From: Acidimangrovimonas sp.
GTDB lineage: Bacteria; Pseudomonadota; Alphaproteobacteria; Rhodobacterales; Rhodobacteraceae
Assembly: GCA_030147905.1 (NCBI GenBank)
Contig: JASBUM010000041.1
Location: forward strand, 1-7,374
Length of the DNA stretch: 7,374 nt
Direction of reading: 5' to 3'
Shown here: positions 1-5,055 of the stretch, piece after piece
Layout: the number at the start of each line of letters is the position of its first letter
Position numbering within the stretch: position 1 is the stretch's first letter
The notes under the pieces: generated by a model
Told to the model about the DNA's origin: nothing
Seen by the model: the letters and a program-made list of their open reading frames with translations, nothing else
Databases searched by the model: none
Position numbers and translations under genes: made by a program

Positions 1-333
1 CATCCGGTCCTTTCGGTGCTGGACGCCGAGGTGGCGCTGGGACCTGCGGTGATGGCCGCCAAGGGGGCGCCGGCGGGCGGGATCGATGGCCGGCCGGTGA
101 CGGTCGGCATCCGCCCCGAGCATCTGGAGCGCGCCGATCTCGGCATCACGGGCACCGTCGCGGTGGTCGAGCCCACGGGCGCGGAGACCCATGTCGTGAT
201 GCGGGCGGGGGGGCGCGAGATCACCGCGGTGATGCGCGATCGGCTGGAGGCCCGGCCGGGTGCCGCGCTGACGCTTGGCTTCGCGCCTGCGGCCGTGCAT
301 CTGTTCGACCCCGACGGCGGGGCGCGGCTGTGA
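1..333 (+). CDS. Sugar ABC transporter ATP-binding protein (MalK/UgpC type), C-terminal part, 5' end outside window
   Basis: Frame 1 is open from the first base to the TGA at 331-333, so this is the last 110 residues of a longer protein. It contains the TOBE-domain hallmark VGIRPEHL near positions 106-129, followed by beta-strand-rich sequence with VVEPTGAETHVVM and a final AAVHLFDPDGG. This pattern is characteristic of the C-terminal regulatory/OB domain of CUT1-type sugar importer ATPases (MalK, UgpC, MsmK). The nucleotide-binding domain with Walker motifs lies upstream of the window. The protein would energise uptake of a sugar or polyol from the cytoplasmic face of the inner membrane. Its stop overlaps the start of the SGNH hydrolase gene (GTGA), implying one operon. 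A run of seven G at 207-213 lies inside the frame without breaking it. Family assignment is firm; the substrate is unknown. Confidence 0.9.
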   Translation, partial: HPVLSVLDAEVALGPAVMAAKGAPAGGIDGRPVTVGIRPEHLERADLGITGTVAVVEPTGAETHVVMRAGGREITAVMRDRLEARPGAALTLGFAPAAVHLFDPDGGARL

Positions 334-1043
334 AGGCCGGGCCGGCGCGTGTCGTCCTGTGCCTGGGCGATTCGAATACCCACGGCACCGTCGCGATGGA
401 ATCGCTGGCCGCGCGCGGCCGGCTGGGGCGGGCCGAGCGCTGGCCCGGCAGGCTTGCCGGGGCAATGTGCGGATCGACCATCGAGGTGATCGAAGAGGGG
501 CTGCCGGGCCGCACCACGGTGCATGACGATCCCATCGAGGGGGCGCATCGCAACGCGCTCAGGGTGCTGCCGGCGCTGCTCGAAACGCATGCGCCGCTGG
601 ACGCGGTGGTGATGATGCTGGGCACCAACGATCTCAAGGCACGCTTTTCCGTCACGGCGGGCGATGTCGCGCTGTCGGTGGCGCGGCTCGCACGGATGAT
701 CCTTGCGGGCGCCCCCGCGGGCCCGATACGGGGGGCAGGGCCGGGCGGGCGGGCGCCGCGGCTTCTGATCGTGGCACCGCCCCCGATCGAGGAGCGCGGC
801 TGTCTGGCCGAGATGTTTGCCGGCGGTGCCGCGAAAGGGCGGCGGCTGGCGGCGCTTTACAAGGGGGTTGCGGAGACGCTGGGTGCGGATTTCCTCGACG
901 CCGGCGCGGTGGTCGCGGTATCCGGCGTGGACGGGGTGCATCTCGACGCCGCTGCTCATGCCGCGCTGGCCTTGGCGGTCGCGCAGCGGCTGGATACGTT
1001 TTGGGCGGCCGGGCAGGCGGCGCCGCGATCACCGGCCGGTTGA
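330..1043 (+). CDS. SGNH/GDSL-family hydrolase, MsAcT arylesterase-like
   Basis: A 237-residue hydrolase without a signal peptide, so probably cytoplasmic. All four SGNH blocks are visible: block I GDSN with nucleophile Ser15, block II Gly57 in EEGLPGRTT, block III GTND with Asn100, and block V DGVHLD with Asp201 and His204. The stretches VIEEGLPGRTT..DDP, MMLGTND.KA.F, APPP and FDAG/FLDAG-like closely resemble, from memory, the Mycobacterium smegmatis arylesterase/acyltransferase MsAcT and relatives, which cleave small acyl esters and transfer acyl groups. The GTG start at 330 overlaps the preceding stop; no strong Shine-Dalgarno is present, so translation probably couples to the upstream ATPase gene. 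Position between a sugar importer ATPase and a mutarotase/kinase pair suggests deacylation of an imported sugar ester, but this is inference. Enzyme class is well supported; the substrate is not known. Confidence 0.9.
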   Translation: MKAGPARVVLCLGDSNTHGTVAMESLAARGRLGRAERWPGRLAGAMCGSTIEVIEEGLPGRTTVHDDPIEGAHRNALRVLPALLETHAPLDAVVMMLGTNDLKARFSVTAGDVALSVARLARMILAGAPAGPIRGAGPGGRAPRLLIVAPPPIEERGCLAEMFAGGAAKGRRLAALYKGVAETLGADFLDAGAVVAVSGVDGVHLDAAAHAALALAVAQRLDTFWAAGQAAPRSPAG

Positions 1044-1050
1044 ATGGGAT

Positions 1051-1058
1051 AGGAGGAG
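1051..1058 (+). promoter_or_regulatory. Strong ribosome binding site for the RbsD/FucU gene
   Basis: AGGAGGAG lies 3 bases before the ATG at 1062 (AGGAGG core about 5 bases away). It fixes that start and suggests efficient, independent translation within the operon, in contrast to the weakly signalled GTG of the hydrolase gene upstream. Confidence 0.8.
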
Positions 1059-1061
1059 AGC

Positions 1062-1514
1062 ATGCTCAAGGGACTTGATCCGCGCCTCAACGCCGAGGTG
1101 CTTTACGTGCTGAGGGCGATGGGCCACGGCGATACGCTGGTACTGGCCGATACCAATTTCCCGTCAGAATCGGTGGCACGCAGCACGGGATACGGACGCC
1201 TTCTGCGTATGGACAACCTGACCGCGGCCGCCGCCATGCAGGTGATCCTGTCGGTCCTGCCGCTGGATACCTTCGTCGAGGATTTCGCCGGCCGGATGGA
1301 AATGGTCGACGCGCCGGACGAAATTCCCCCGGTCCAGGCCGAGGTCCAGTCGGCGATCGATGCCGCCGAGGGCCGTCCGCGTCCGATGATCGGGATCGAG
1401 CGGTTCGCCTTCTACGACCGCGCGCGCGAATCCTTTGCCGTGATCCAGACCGGCGAGCGCCGCTTTTACGGGTGTTTCATCCTGCGCAAGGGCGTGATCG
1501 GACCCGAGGGCTAG
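1062..1514 (+). CDS. RbsD/FucU family sugar mutarotase, FucU-like
   Basis: A 150-residue protein, close to the usual 140-150 for the family. Members interconvert anomers or ring forms of free sugars (RbsD: ribopyranose/furanose; FucU: alpha/beta L-fucose and related sugars) so that the downstream kinase or isomerase gets the right form; they are cytoplasmic oligomers. Visible signatures are MGHGD at 20-24 with the conserved His22, LADTNFP at 28-34, and RFAFYDRAR at 114-122 with Tyr118. TGERRFYGCFILRKGV follows at the C terminus. The FAFY.RA and GER..YG stretches resemble FucU more than RbsD. It begins 18 bp after the hydrolase stop and ends 12 bp before the kinase start. Pairing with a ribokinase-type gene supports a role in feeding a free sugar to that kinase. 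The exact sugar (ribose, fucose or another) cannot be told. Confidence 0.92.
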   Translation: MLKGLDPRLNAEVLYVLRAMGHGDTLVLADTNFPSESVARSTGYGRLLRMDNLTAAAAMQVILSVLPLDTFVEDFAGRMEMVDAPDEIPPVQAEVQSAIDAAEGRPRPMIGIERFAFYDRARESFAVIQTGERRFYGCFILRKGVIGPEG

Positions 1515-1518
1515 GAGG
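1513..1518 (+). promoter_or_regulatory. Ribosome binding site of the sugar kinase gene, overlapping the previous stop
   Basis: AGGAGG shares bases with the TAG stop (1512-1514) of the mutarotase gene and lies 8 bases before the ATG at 1527. The overlap means ribosomes finishing the mutarotase physically cover the kinase binding site, consistent with coupled expression. Confidence 0.75.
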
Positions 1519-1526
1519 GACGGGAG

Positions 1527-2450
1527 ATGGCTGGAAAGATCGTGATCCTGGGCGTCTTCGTTGCCGATACCGCCTATCGGGCGGCCCGGGCCCCGCGGCT
1601 GGGGGAGACCGTGCTGGGAACCGGGTTCCGGCTTGGCCCCGGGGGGAAGGGCTCGAACCAGGCGGTGGCGGCGGCGCGGGCGGGGGGAGAGGTGCATTTC
1701 ATCACCCGCCTTGGACGTGACGCCTTCGGCGATCTGGCGCAGGCGACCTGGGCCGAGGCGGGCGTGCGCCCGGAGATCACGCTTGACGACGCCGGCTATA
1801 CCGGCGCGGCCTATATCTTCGTCGAGGATGGCTCGGGCGAGAATGCGATCATCGTGGCGCCGGGCGCGGGGGGCGATCTGGGCGTGGCCGATGTCGAGGC
1901 GCGCCGGGCGCTGATCGCGAATGCGGCGGTCTTCGTCACCCAGCTGGAACAGCCGGTGGCGGCGGCGCATCGCGCGCTGGAGATCGCGCGGACAGGCGGC
2001 GCGCGCACCATCCTCAATCCGGCCCCTGCGGCACCGCTGCCGGCGGGTATGCTTTCCCTGTGCGATCTGCTGACGCCCAACGAGAGTGAGGCCGAGGCAC
2101 TGACCGGCATTGCGGTGGGCGGGGTGTCGGACGCGCGCAGCGCCGCCGAGCGGTTGCGGGCCATGGGTGCGGGGGCGGTGGTCGTCACGCTGGGCGCACA
2201 GGGTGCCTTTTACATGGACGGGGGCCGCGCGCTTCATGTTCCGGCGCTGGATGCCGGCCCGGTGGTGGAGACCACGGGCGCGGGGGATGCCTTCACCGGC
2301 GGCCTGGCGGTGGCGCTGGCCGAGGGGCGCGATCCGGCCGAGGCGGTCCGCTTCGGTTGCGCCACCGCCGCGATCGCCGTCACACGGGCGGGGACCGCGC
2401 CGTCGATGCCCGCCCGCGCCGAGATCGAGGCCCTGCTGGCCCGCGGCTGA
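1527..2450 (+). CDS. rbsK: Ribokinase-type PfkB family sugar kinase
   Basis: A 307-residue PfkB-family kinase, matching ribokinase length (about 305-310). It would phosphorylate a free sugar with ATP in the cytoplasm. PfkB signature 1 is GGKGSNQAVAAARAGG from residue 39, covering the sugar-binding loop. Asp14 in the N-terminal strand occupies the ribokinase substrate-contact position. PNESEAE with Asn185 and Glu188 gives the NxxE motif linked to Mg/phosphate. Signature 2, ETTGAGDAFTGG at 248-259, holds the anion hole and catalytic base Asp254. The N-terminal strand reads GVFVADTAYRA rather than the GSINAD of E. coli RbsK, so the preferred sugar may not be ribose. It follows the mutarotase gene with a 12-bp gap and appears to be the last gene of the operon. 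Family call is very secure; the rbsK symbol is by similarity only. Confidence 0.9.
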   Translation: MAGKIVILGVFVADTAYRAARAPRLGETVLGTGFRLGPGGKGSNQAVAAARAGGEVHFITRLGRDAFGDLAQATWAEAGVRPEITLDDAGYTGAAYIFVEDGSGENAIIVAPGAGGDLGVADVEARRALIANAAVFVTQLEQPVAAAHRALEIARTGGARTILNPAPAAPLPAGMLSLCDLLTPNESEAEALTGIAVGGVSDARSAAERLRAMGAGAVVVTLGAQGAFYMDGGRALHVPALDAGPVVETTGAGDAFTGGLAVALAEGRDPAEAVRFGCATAAIAVTRAGTAPSMPARAEIEALLARG

Positions 2451-2510
2451 CGGCATGGCCGCATCCGGCACGGAAACGGCCAGGCGATGGTTGCCGGCGG
2501 CGCCGGACCG

Positions 2511-2532
2511 GCACGCCCGTGGACGGGCGCGC
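2511..2532 (+). terminator. Weak candidate terminator hairpin after the sugar kinase gene
   Basis: CGCCCG (2514-2519) pairs perfectly with CGGGCG (2524-2529) around a TGGA loop. Beyond one A/C mismatch the flanking GC and GC (2511-2512, 2531-2532) also pair. There is no T tract after it, so it is not a classical intrinsic terminator; it lies about 60 bp past the kinase stop. It may end or stabilise the transcript, or be a chance product of high GC. Confidence 0.3.
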
Positions 2533-2739
2533 GGCCTGCGCGGGCGTGTGGCACCCGCGCGCACCGACATGCGCGGCGCCGCCGCCGTGGCGGGTGCGGA
2601 CGCCTTCGGCGCGACGGTATTTGGCCCGGAAGAAGGCGGGGCTGGGCAACCTGACGCAGGCGGCACCCGTGGCTGGGCGGGGTGGCTGGCGCGGACAACG
2701 CGGCGGAGATCAGGCCCCCCCCGGTGGGCGTGACAGCGG

Positions 2740-2767
2740 CATGATGACGGCGCCATGATGACGGCGG
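2740..2767 (+). repeat. 14-bp tandem direct repeat, two copies
   Basis: CATGATGACGGCGC (2740-2753) is followed directly by CATGATGACGGCGG (2754-2767), identical at 13 of 14 positions. A weaker partial copy begins with CATCACGG at 2768. It lies 60-90 bp upstream of the AT-rich promoter-like island, where activator sites often sit, but no known site is recognised. Confidence 0.75.
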
Positions 2768-2826
2768 CATCACGGGGACCGGGTCCGGCGGGGTGGACGC
2801 GGGAGGGCGCGGGGCTATGCAAAATA

Positions 2827-2841
2827 GTTGACATTGTTACC
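2827..2841 (+). promoter_or_regulatory. Probable promoter/operator of the Liv-type operon
   Basis: In otherwise GC-rich DNA, an AT-rich island at about 2815-2840 contains a perfect TTGACA hexamer at 2828-2833, matching the -35 consensus. The same bases form an imperfect inverted repeat, GTTGACA-T-TGTTACC, centred on 2834 with 5 of 7 pairs complementary, which looks like a repressor or activator half-site pair. No good -10 box is found at the expected distance (GAACCT at 2851-2856 is poor), so the start of transcription is uncertain. It lies about 75 bp before the first gene of the operon, consistent with a promoter that carries a short leader. Confidence 0.45.
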
Positions 2842-2877
2842 GACCTTGCGGAACCTGCCGCCGACGCAACAGGACCG

Positions 2878-2897
2878 CCGGGCCCGGAGGGGGCCGG
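2878..2897 (+). promoter_or_regulatory. Leader hairpin just before the binding-protein ribosome binding site
   Basis: CCGG (2878-2881) and CCC (2883-2885) pair with CCGG (2894-2897) and GGG (2891-2893), leaving one bulged G at 2882 and a five-base loop GGAGG at 2886-2890. The loop itself has the Shine-Dalgarno sequence but is too far from the ATG to be the main site. The real site begins three bases after the stem. The structure could stabilise the mRNA 5' end or act as a ribosome standby site; this is inference from pairing alone. Confidence 0.35.
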
Positions 2898-2900
2898 ACG

Positions 2901-2910
2901 GAGGGAGGAG
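2901..2910 (+). promoter_or_regulatory. Strong ribosome binding site of the binding-protein gene
   Basis: GAGGGAGGAG ends 5 bases before the ATG at 2916. It is the best-placed purine-rich site in the second operon and selects this start, from which a signal peptide begins immediately. Strength fits the high expression usually seen for periplasmic binding proteins. Confidence 0.8.
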
Positions 2911-2915
2911 ACATC

Positions 2916-4094
2916 ATGACCTGGACGTTGAAGACGCTTGCGCTCGGCGCGGCGCTGTCGGTGGCGCTTGCGGCCGGCGGCGCCCTTGCAGGTTCGGCCG
3001 TGAAGGTCGGGGTGGTGGCCCCGTTCTCGGGGCCTTTCGCCATCTACGGCAAACAGTTCAAGGATGCGATCAAGGCCTATCAGGAGCAGCACGGCACCAG
3101 TGCCGGCGGCCACCCGATAGAATTCATCTACAAGGATTCGGGCGGGCCCAACCCGGCGGCGGCAAAGTCGGCGACGCAGGATCTGCTGGTCCGTGACCGG
3201 GTGAACTATCTTGCGGGCTTCACGTTCACCCCCAATGCGCTGGCGGTGGCGCCGCTGATCACCAGGGCCCACACGCCCACGGTGATCTTCAACGCGGCGA
3301 CGTCGATCATCACGCAGAAATCGCCCTATTTCGTCCGCACCAGCTTCACCCTGGCGCAGGTCGCGGCACCGATGGCCGACTGGGCGCTGGCCAACGGGAT
3401 CAAGACCGTGGTCACCGCGGTGACGGACTACGGCCCCGGCATCGACGCCGAAAAGGCATTTTCCAAGGCGTTCACCGCCAAGGGCGGCAAGGTGATCGAC
3501 AAGATCCGGATGCCGATCCAGACCTCGGATTTCGGGCCCTACATGCAGCGCATCAAGGCCAAGAAGCCCGATGCGCTGTTCACCTTCATTCCCGCCGGAC
3601 CGCCGGCCTTCGCCTTCGTCAAGGCCTATAACGACAACGGGCTGAAGGCCGACGGGATCAAGTTCCTGGGCACCGGCGACGTCGACGACGAGACCACCTT
3701 GCAGGCGCTTGGCGATGCGGCGCTGGGGATCATGACCGCGCACCATTATTCGGCCGCGCATCAGTCGAAGGCCAACAGCGAATTCCTGGCGGCGCTGCAC
3801 AAGGCCGATCCGGGCGCGCTGGCCAATTTCGCCTCGGTCGGGGCCTATGACGGCATGCATGTCCTCTATGCGATGATCGCCAAGCACGGCGCCGACGGCA
3901 GGGCCGCGGTCAAGGGCGTTCTGGGCATGAAATGGGAAAGCCCGCGCGGCCCGGTGCGCATAGATCCCAAGACGCGCACGCTCGATCAGAACGTCTATAT
4001 CCGCACCGTCGCCAAGGGCGCGGACGGAAAGCTGATCAACAAGGAGGTCGAGACCTTCAAGATGGTCCCCGATCTGGGGCTGGTGTCGAAGTAA
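2916..4094 (+). CDS. Periplasmic substrate-binding protein of a Liv-type (HAAT) ABC transporter
   Basis: A 392-residue type I periplasmic binding protein of the LivK superfamily (Peripla_BP_6-like). Residues 1 to about 25 are a signal peptide: Lys6, a hydrophobic Leu/Ala core and an ALA-type cleavage site at GGALA/GS. The mature part opens with VKVGVVAPFSGPFAIYG, the first strand and ligand loop typical of LivK relatives. Next come a YKDSGG strand with PNPAAAKSATQDLL, then NAATSIIT in the ligand-cleft region, and a C-terminal part with WESPRGPVRIDPKTRTLDQNVYIR, a common ending in this family. There is no lipobox Cys. It would capture ligand in the periplasm for the permeases encoded directly downstream. 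From memory it resembles subgroups linked to aromatic acids (benzoate or nitrobenzoate-like) at least as much as true leucine binders, so the substrate is open. Placement first in the operon is canonical. Confidence 0.92.
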   Translation: MTWTLKTLALGAALSVALAAGGALAGSAVKVGVVAPFSGPFAIYGKQFKDAIKAYQEQHGTSAGGHPIEFIYKDSGGPNPAAAKSATQDLLVRDRVNYLAGFTFTPNALAVAPLITRAHTPTVIFNAATSIITQKSPYFVRTSFTLAQVAAPMADWALANGIKTVVTAVTDYGPGIDAEKAFSKAFTAKGGKVIDKIRMPIQTSDFGPYMQRIKAKKPDALFTFIPAGPPAFAFVKAYNDNGLKADGIKFLGTGDVDDETTLQALGDAALGIMTAHHYSAAHQSKANSEFLAALHKADPGALANFASVGAYDGMHVLYAMIAKHGADGRAAVKGVLGMKWESPRGPVRIDPKTRTLDQNVYIRTVAKGADGKLINKEVETFKMVPDLGLVSK

Positions 4095-4114
4095 ACGCAG
4101 CCGTGGCCGGTGGC

Positions 4115-4148
4115 GGCCGGGCGCCCGCCCGCGAGGGAGCGCCCGGTC
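4115..4148 (+). promoter_or_regulatory. GC-rich stem-loop between the binding-protein and permease genes
   Basis: CCGGGCGC (4117-4124) is perfectly complementary to GCGCCCGG (4139-4146). One G-T wobble and one G-C pair extend it to 4115/4148. Inside, CCC (4128-4130) pairs with GGG (4135-4137) around the loop GCGA, a GNRA-type tetraloop. No T tract follows. It starts about 20 bases after the binding-protein stop and ends 24 bases before the permease start. Such intercistronic hairpins commonly protect upstream mRNA from 3' decay or cause partial termination, giving more binding protein than membrane components; that role here is inferred. Confidence 0.6.
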
Positions 4149-4172
4149 CTGACGGCCGATCCGGGGATGGGC

Positions 4173-5045
4173 ATGACGACCTTGGCTTCGATCCTGATCG
4201 ACGGGATCGCCTATGGAATGATCCTTTTCATGATCTCGGTCGGCCTGTCGGTGACGATGGGGCTGATGCGGGTGATCAACCTTGCCCATGGCGGCTTTGC
4301 CATGTTGGGGGGCGTGCTGGCGCATGTCGCGATGGTGGCCTGGGGGATGCCCTTTCTCCCCGCGGCGGTTCTGGCGATCATGCTGGTGACGGGGCTTTCG
4401 GTGCCGATGGAGCGGGTGCTCTATCGGCCGATCTACCGCATGGGCGAGCTGACACAGGTACTGGCGACGATCGGCATCACCTTCCTGATGATCGCCAGCG
4501 TGAATTTCTGGCTCGGCTCCACGATCCTGGGGATCCGGTTGCCGCGTGCGATGTCGGGCGCGGTCGACCTCGGCTTTCGCACCCTGCCGACGCAGCGGCT
4601 TTACGTCATCGGGGCCGGGCTTGCGGTGATCGCGGGGCTTTATCTGCTGATCGAGCGGACGCGCTTTGGCATCAAGCTGCGCGCGGCGGTCGATCATCCG
4701 GATACCGCGGGATGTCTGGGCATCGACACGGCGCGGCTGTTCACGCTGACTTTCGCGCTGGGGGCGGGGCTCGCGGCACTCGGCGGGATCCTCGGCGCGG
4801 AGCTGTTGCCGATCGATGCCTATTACCCGCTGCGCTACATGGTGCTGTTCCTGACCGTGGTCGCGGTGGGGGGCATGGGGTCGATCACCGGATCCTTCGT
4901 GGCGGCGCTGGGCTTGGGCATCCTCGATACCGCGACGCGCTACCTGCTGCCACAGTTCGGCACCGTCTTCTTCTACGTCGCGATGATCGTCGTGCTGGGC
5001 TGGCGGCCCGACGGATTGCTGGGAAGGGCCACCCATGGCCGTTGA
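4173..5045 (+). CDS. livH: Liv-type ABC transporter permease, LivH-like
   Basis: A 290-residue inner-membrane permease of the branched-chain amino acid family, the usual length for LivH. It has about eight hydrophobic segments, the first at residues 7-29. Family landmarks are INLAHGGFAMLG at 35-46 after the first membrane span, ERTRFGIKLRAAVDHPDTAGCLGID in the cytoplasmic loop that contacts the ATPases, and VAVGGMGSITGSFVAALGLG near the C terminus. The frame is open upstream to a GTG at 4110, but the added residues are Pro/Arg-rich and overlap the hairpin. ATG at 4173 (after a weak GGGGA) or ATG at 4167 puts the start at the normal point of the family. It pairs with the LivM-like protein to form the channel. 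Its stop lies inside the LivM frame region, indicating tight coupling. Substrate is not determinable. Confidence 0.9.
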   Translation: MTTLASILIDGIAYGMILFMISVGLSVTMGLMRVINLAHGGFAMLGGVLAHVAMVAWGMPFLPAAVLAIMLVTGLSVPMERVLYRPIYRMGELTQVLATIGITFLMIASVNFWLGSTILGIRLPRAMSGAVDLGFRTLPTQRLYVIGAGLAVIAGLYLLIERTRFGIKLRAAVDHPDTAGCLGIDTARLFTLTFALGAGLAALGGILGAELLPIDAYYPLRYMVLFLTVVAVGGMGSITGSFVAALGLGILDTATRYLLPQFGTVFFYVAMIVVLGWRPDGLLGRATHGR

Positions 5046-5055
5046 GGGGGACGGG

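Larger units (their letters stand above)
2451..2915. other. Intergenic region between sugar and Liv-type operons, no convincing gene
   Basis: About 465 bp separate the kinase stop from the binding-protein start. Open frames run through it (for example 2455-2733 on +), but their translations are low-complexity, rich in Arg, Ala, Gly and Pro, show no recognisable motif and lack a good ribosome binding site, so I treat them as GC-driven frames. Structure that can be seen: a hairpin at 2511-2532, eight C at 2715-2722, a tandem repeat at 2740-2767, the odd-centred palindrome GGACCGGGTCC at 2776-2786, an AT-rich island at about 2815-2840 with a promoter-like hexamer, and a leader hairpin at 2878-2897. 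The left half may include a decayed gene, but no family can be named. Confidence 0.6.

Noticed and set aside
207..213. Seven-G run in the first gene as a frameshift site
   Set aside because: The reading frame continues correctly through TOBE-domain sequence to a stop that overlaps the next start, so there is no sign of a disrupted gene.
2455..2733. Possible 92-residue protein on the + strand after the kinase gene
   Set aside because: No convincing ribosome binding site, biased Arg/Ala/Gly composition, no motif. An overlapping frame in another phase is equally open, so the openness carries little information.
2828..3196. Open frame of 122 codons overlapping the start of the binding-protein gene
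   Set aside because: It is out of frame with the well-supported binding protein, starts inside the promoter-like island, and gives an unrecognisable Arg/Gly-rich product.
4110..4172. Longer LivH start at GTG 4110
   Set aside because: The added residues are Pro/Arg-rich, not family-like, and would be encoded by the intercistronic stem-loop. ATG at 4167 or 4173 matches the normal start of the family.
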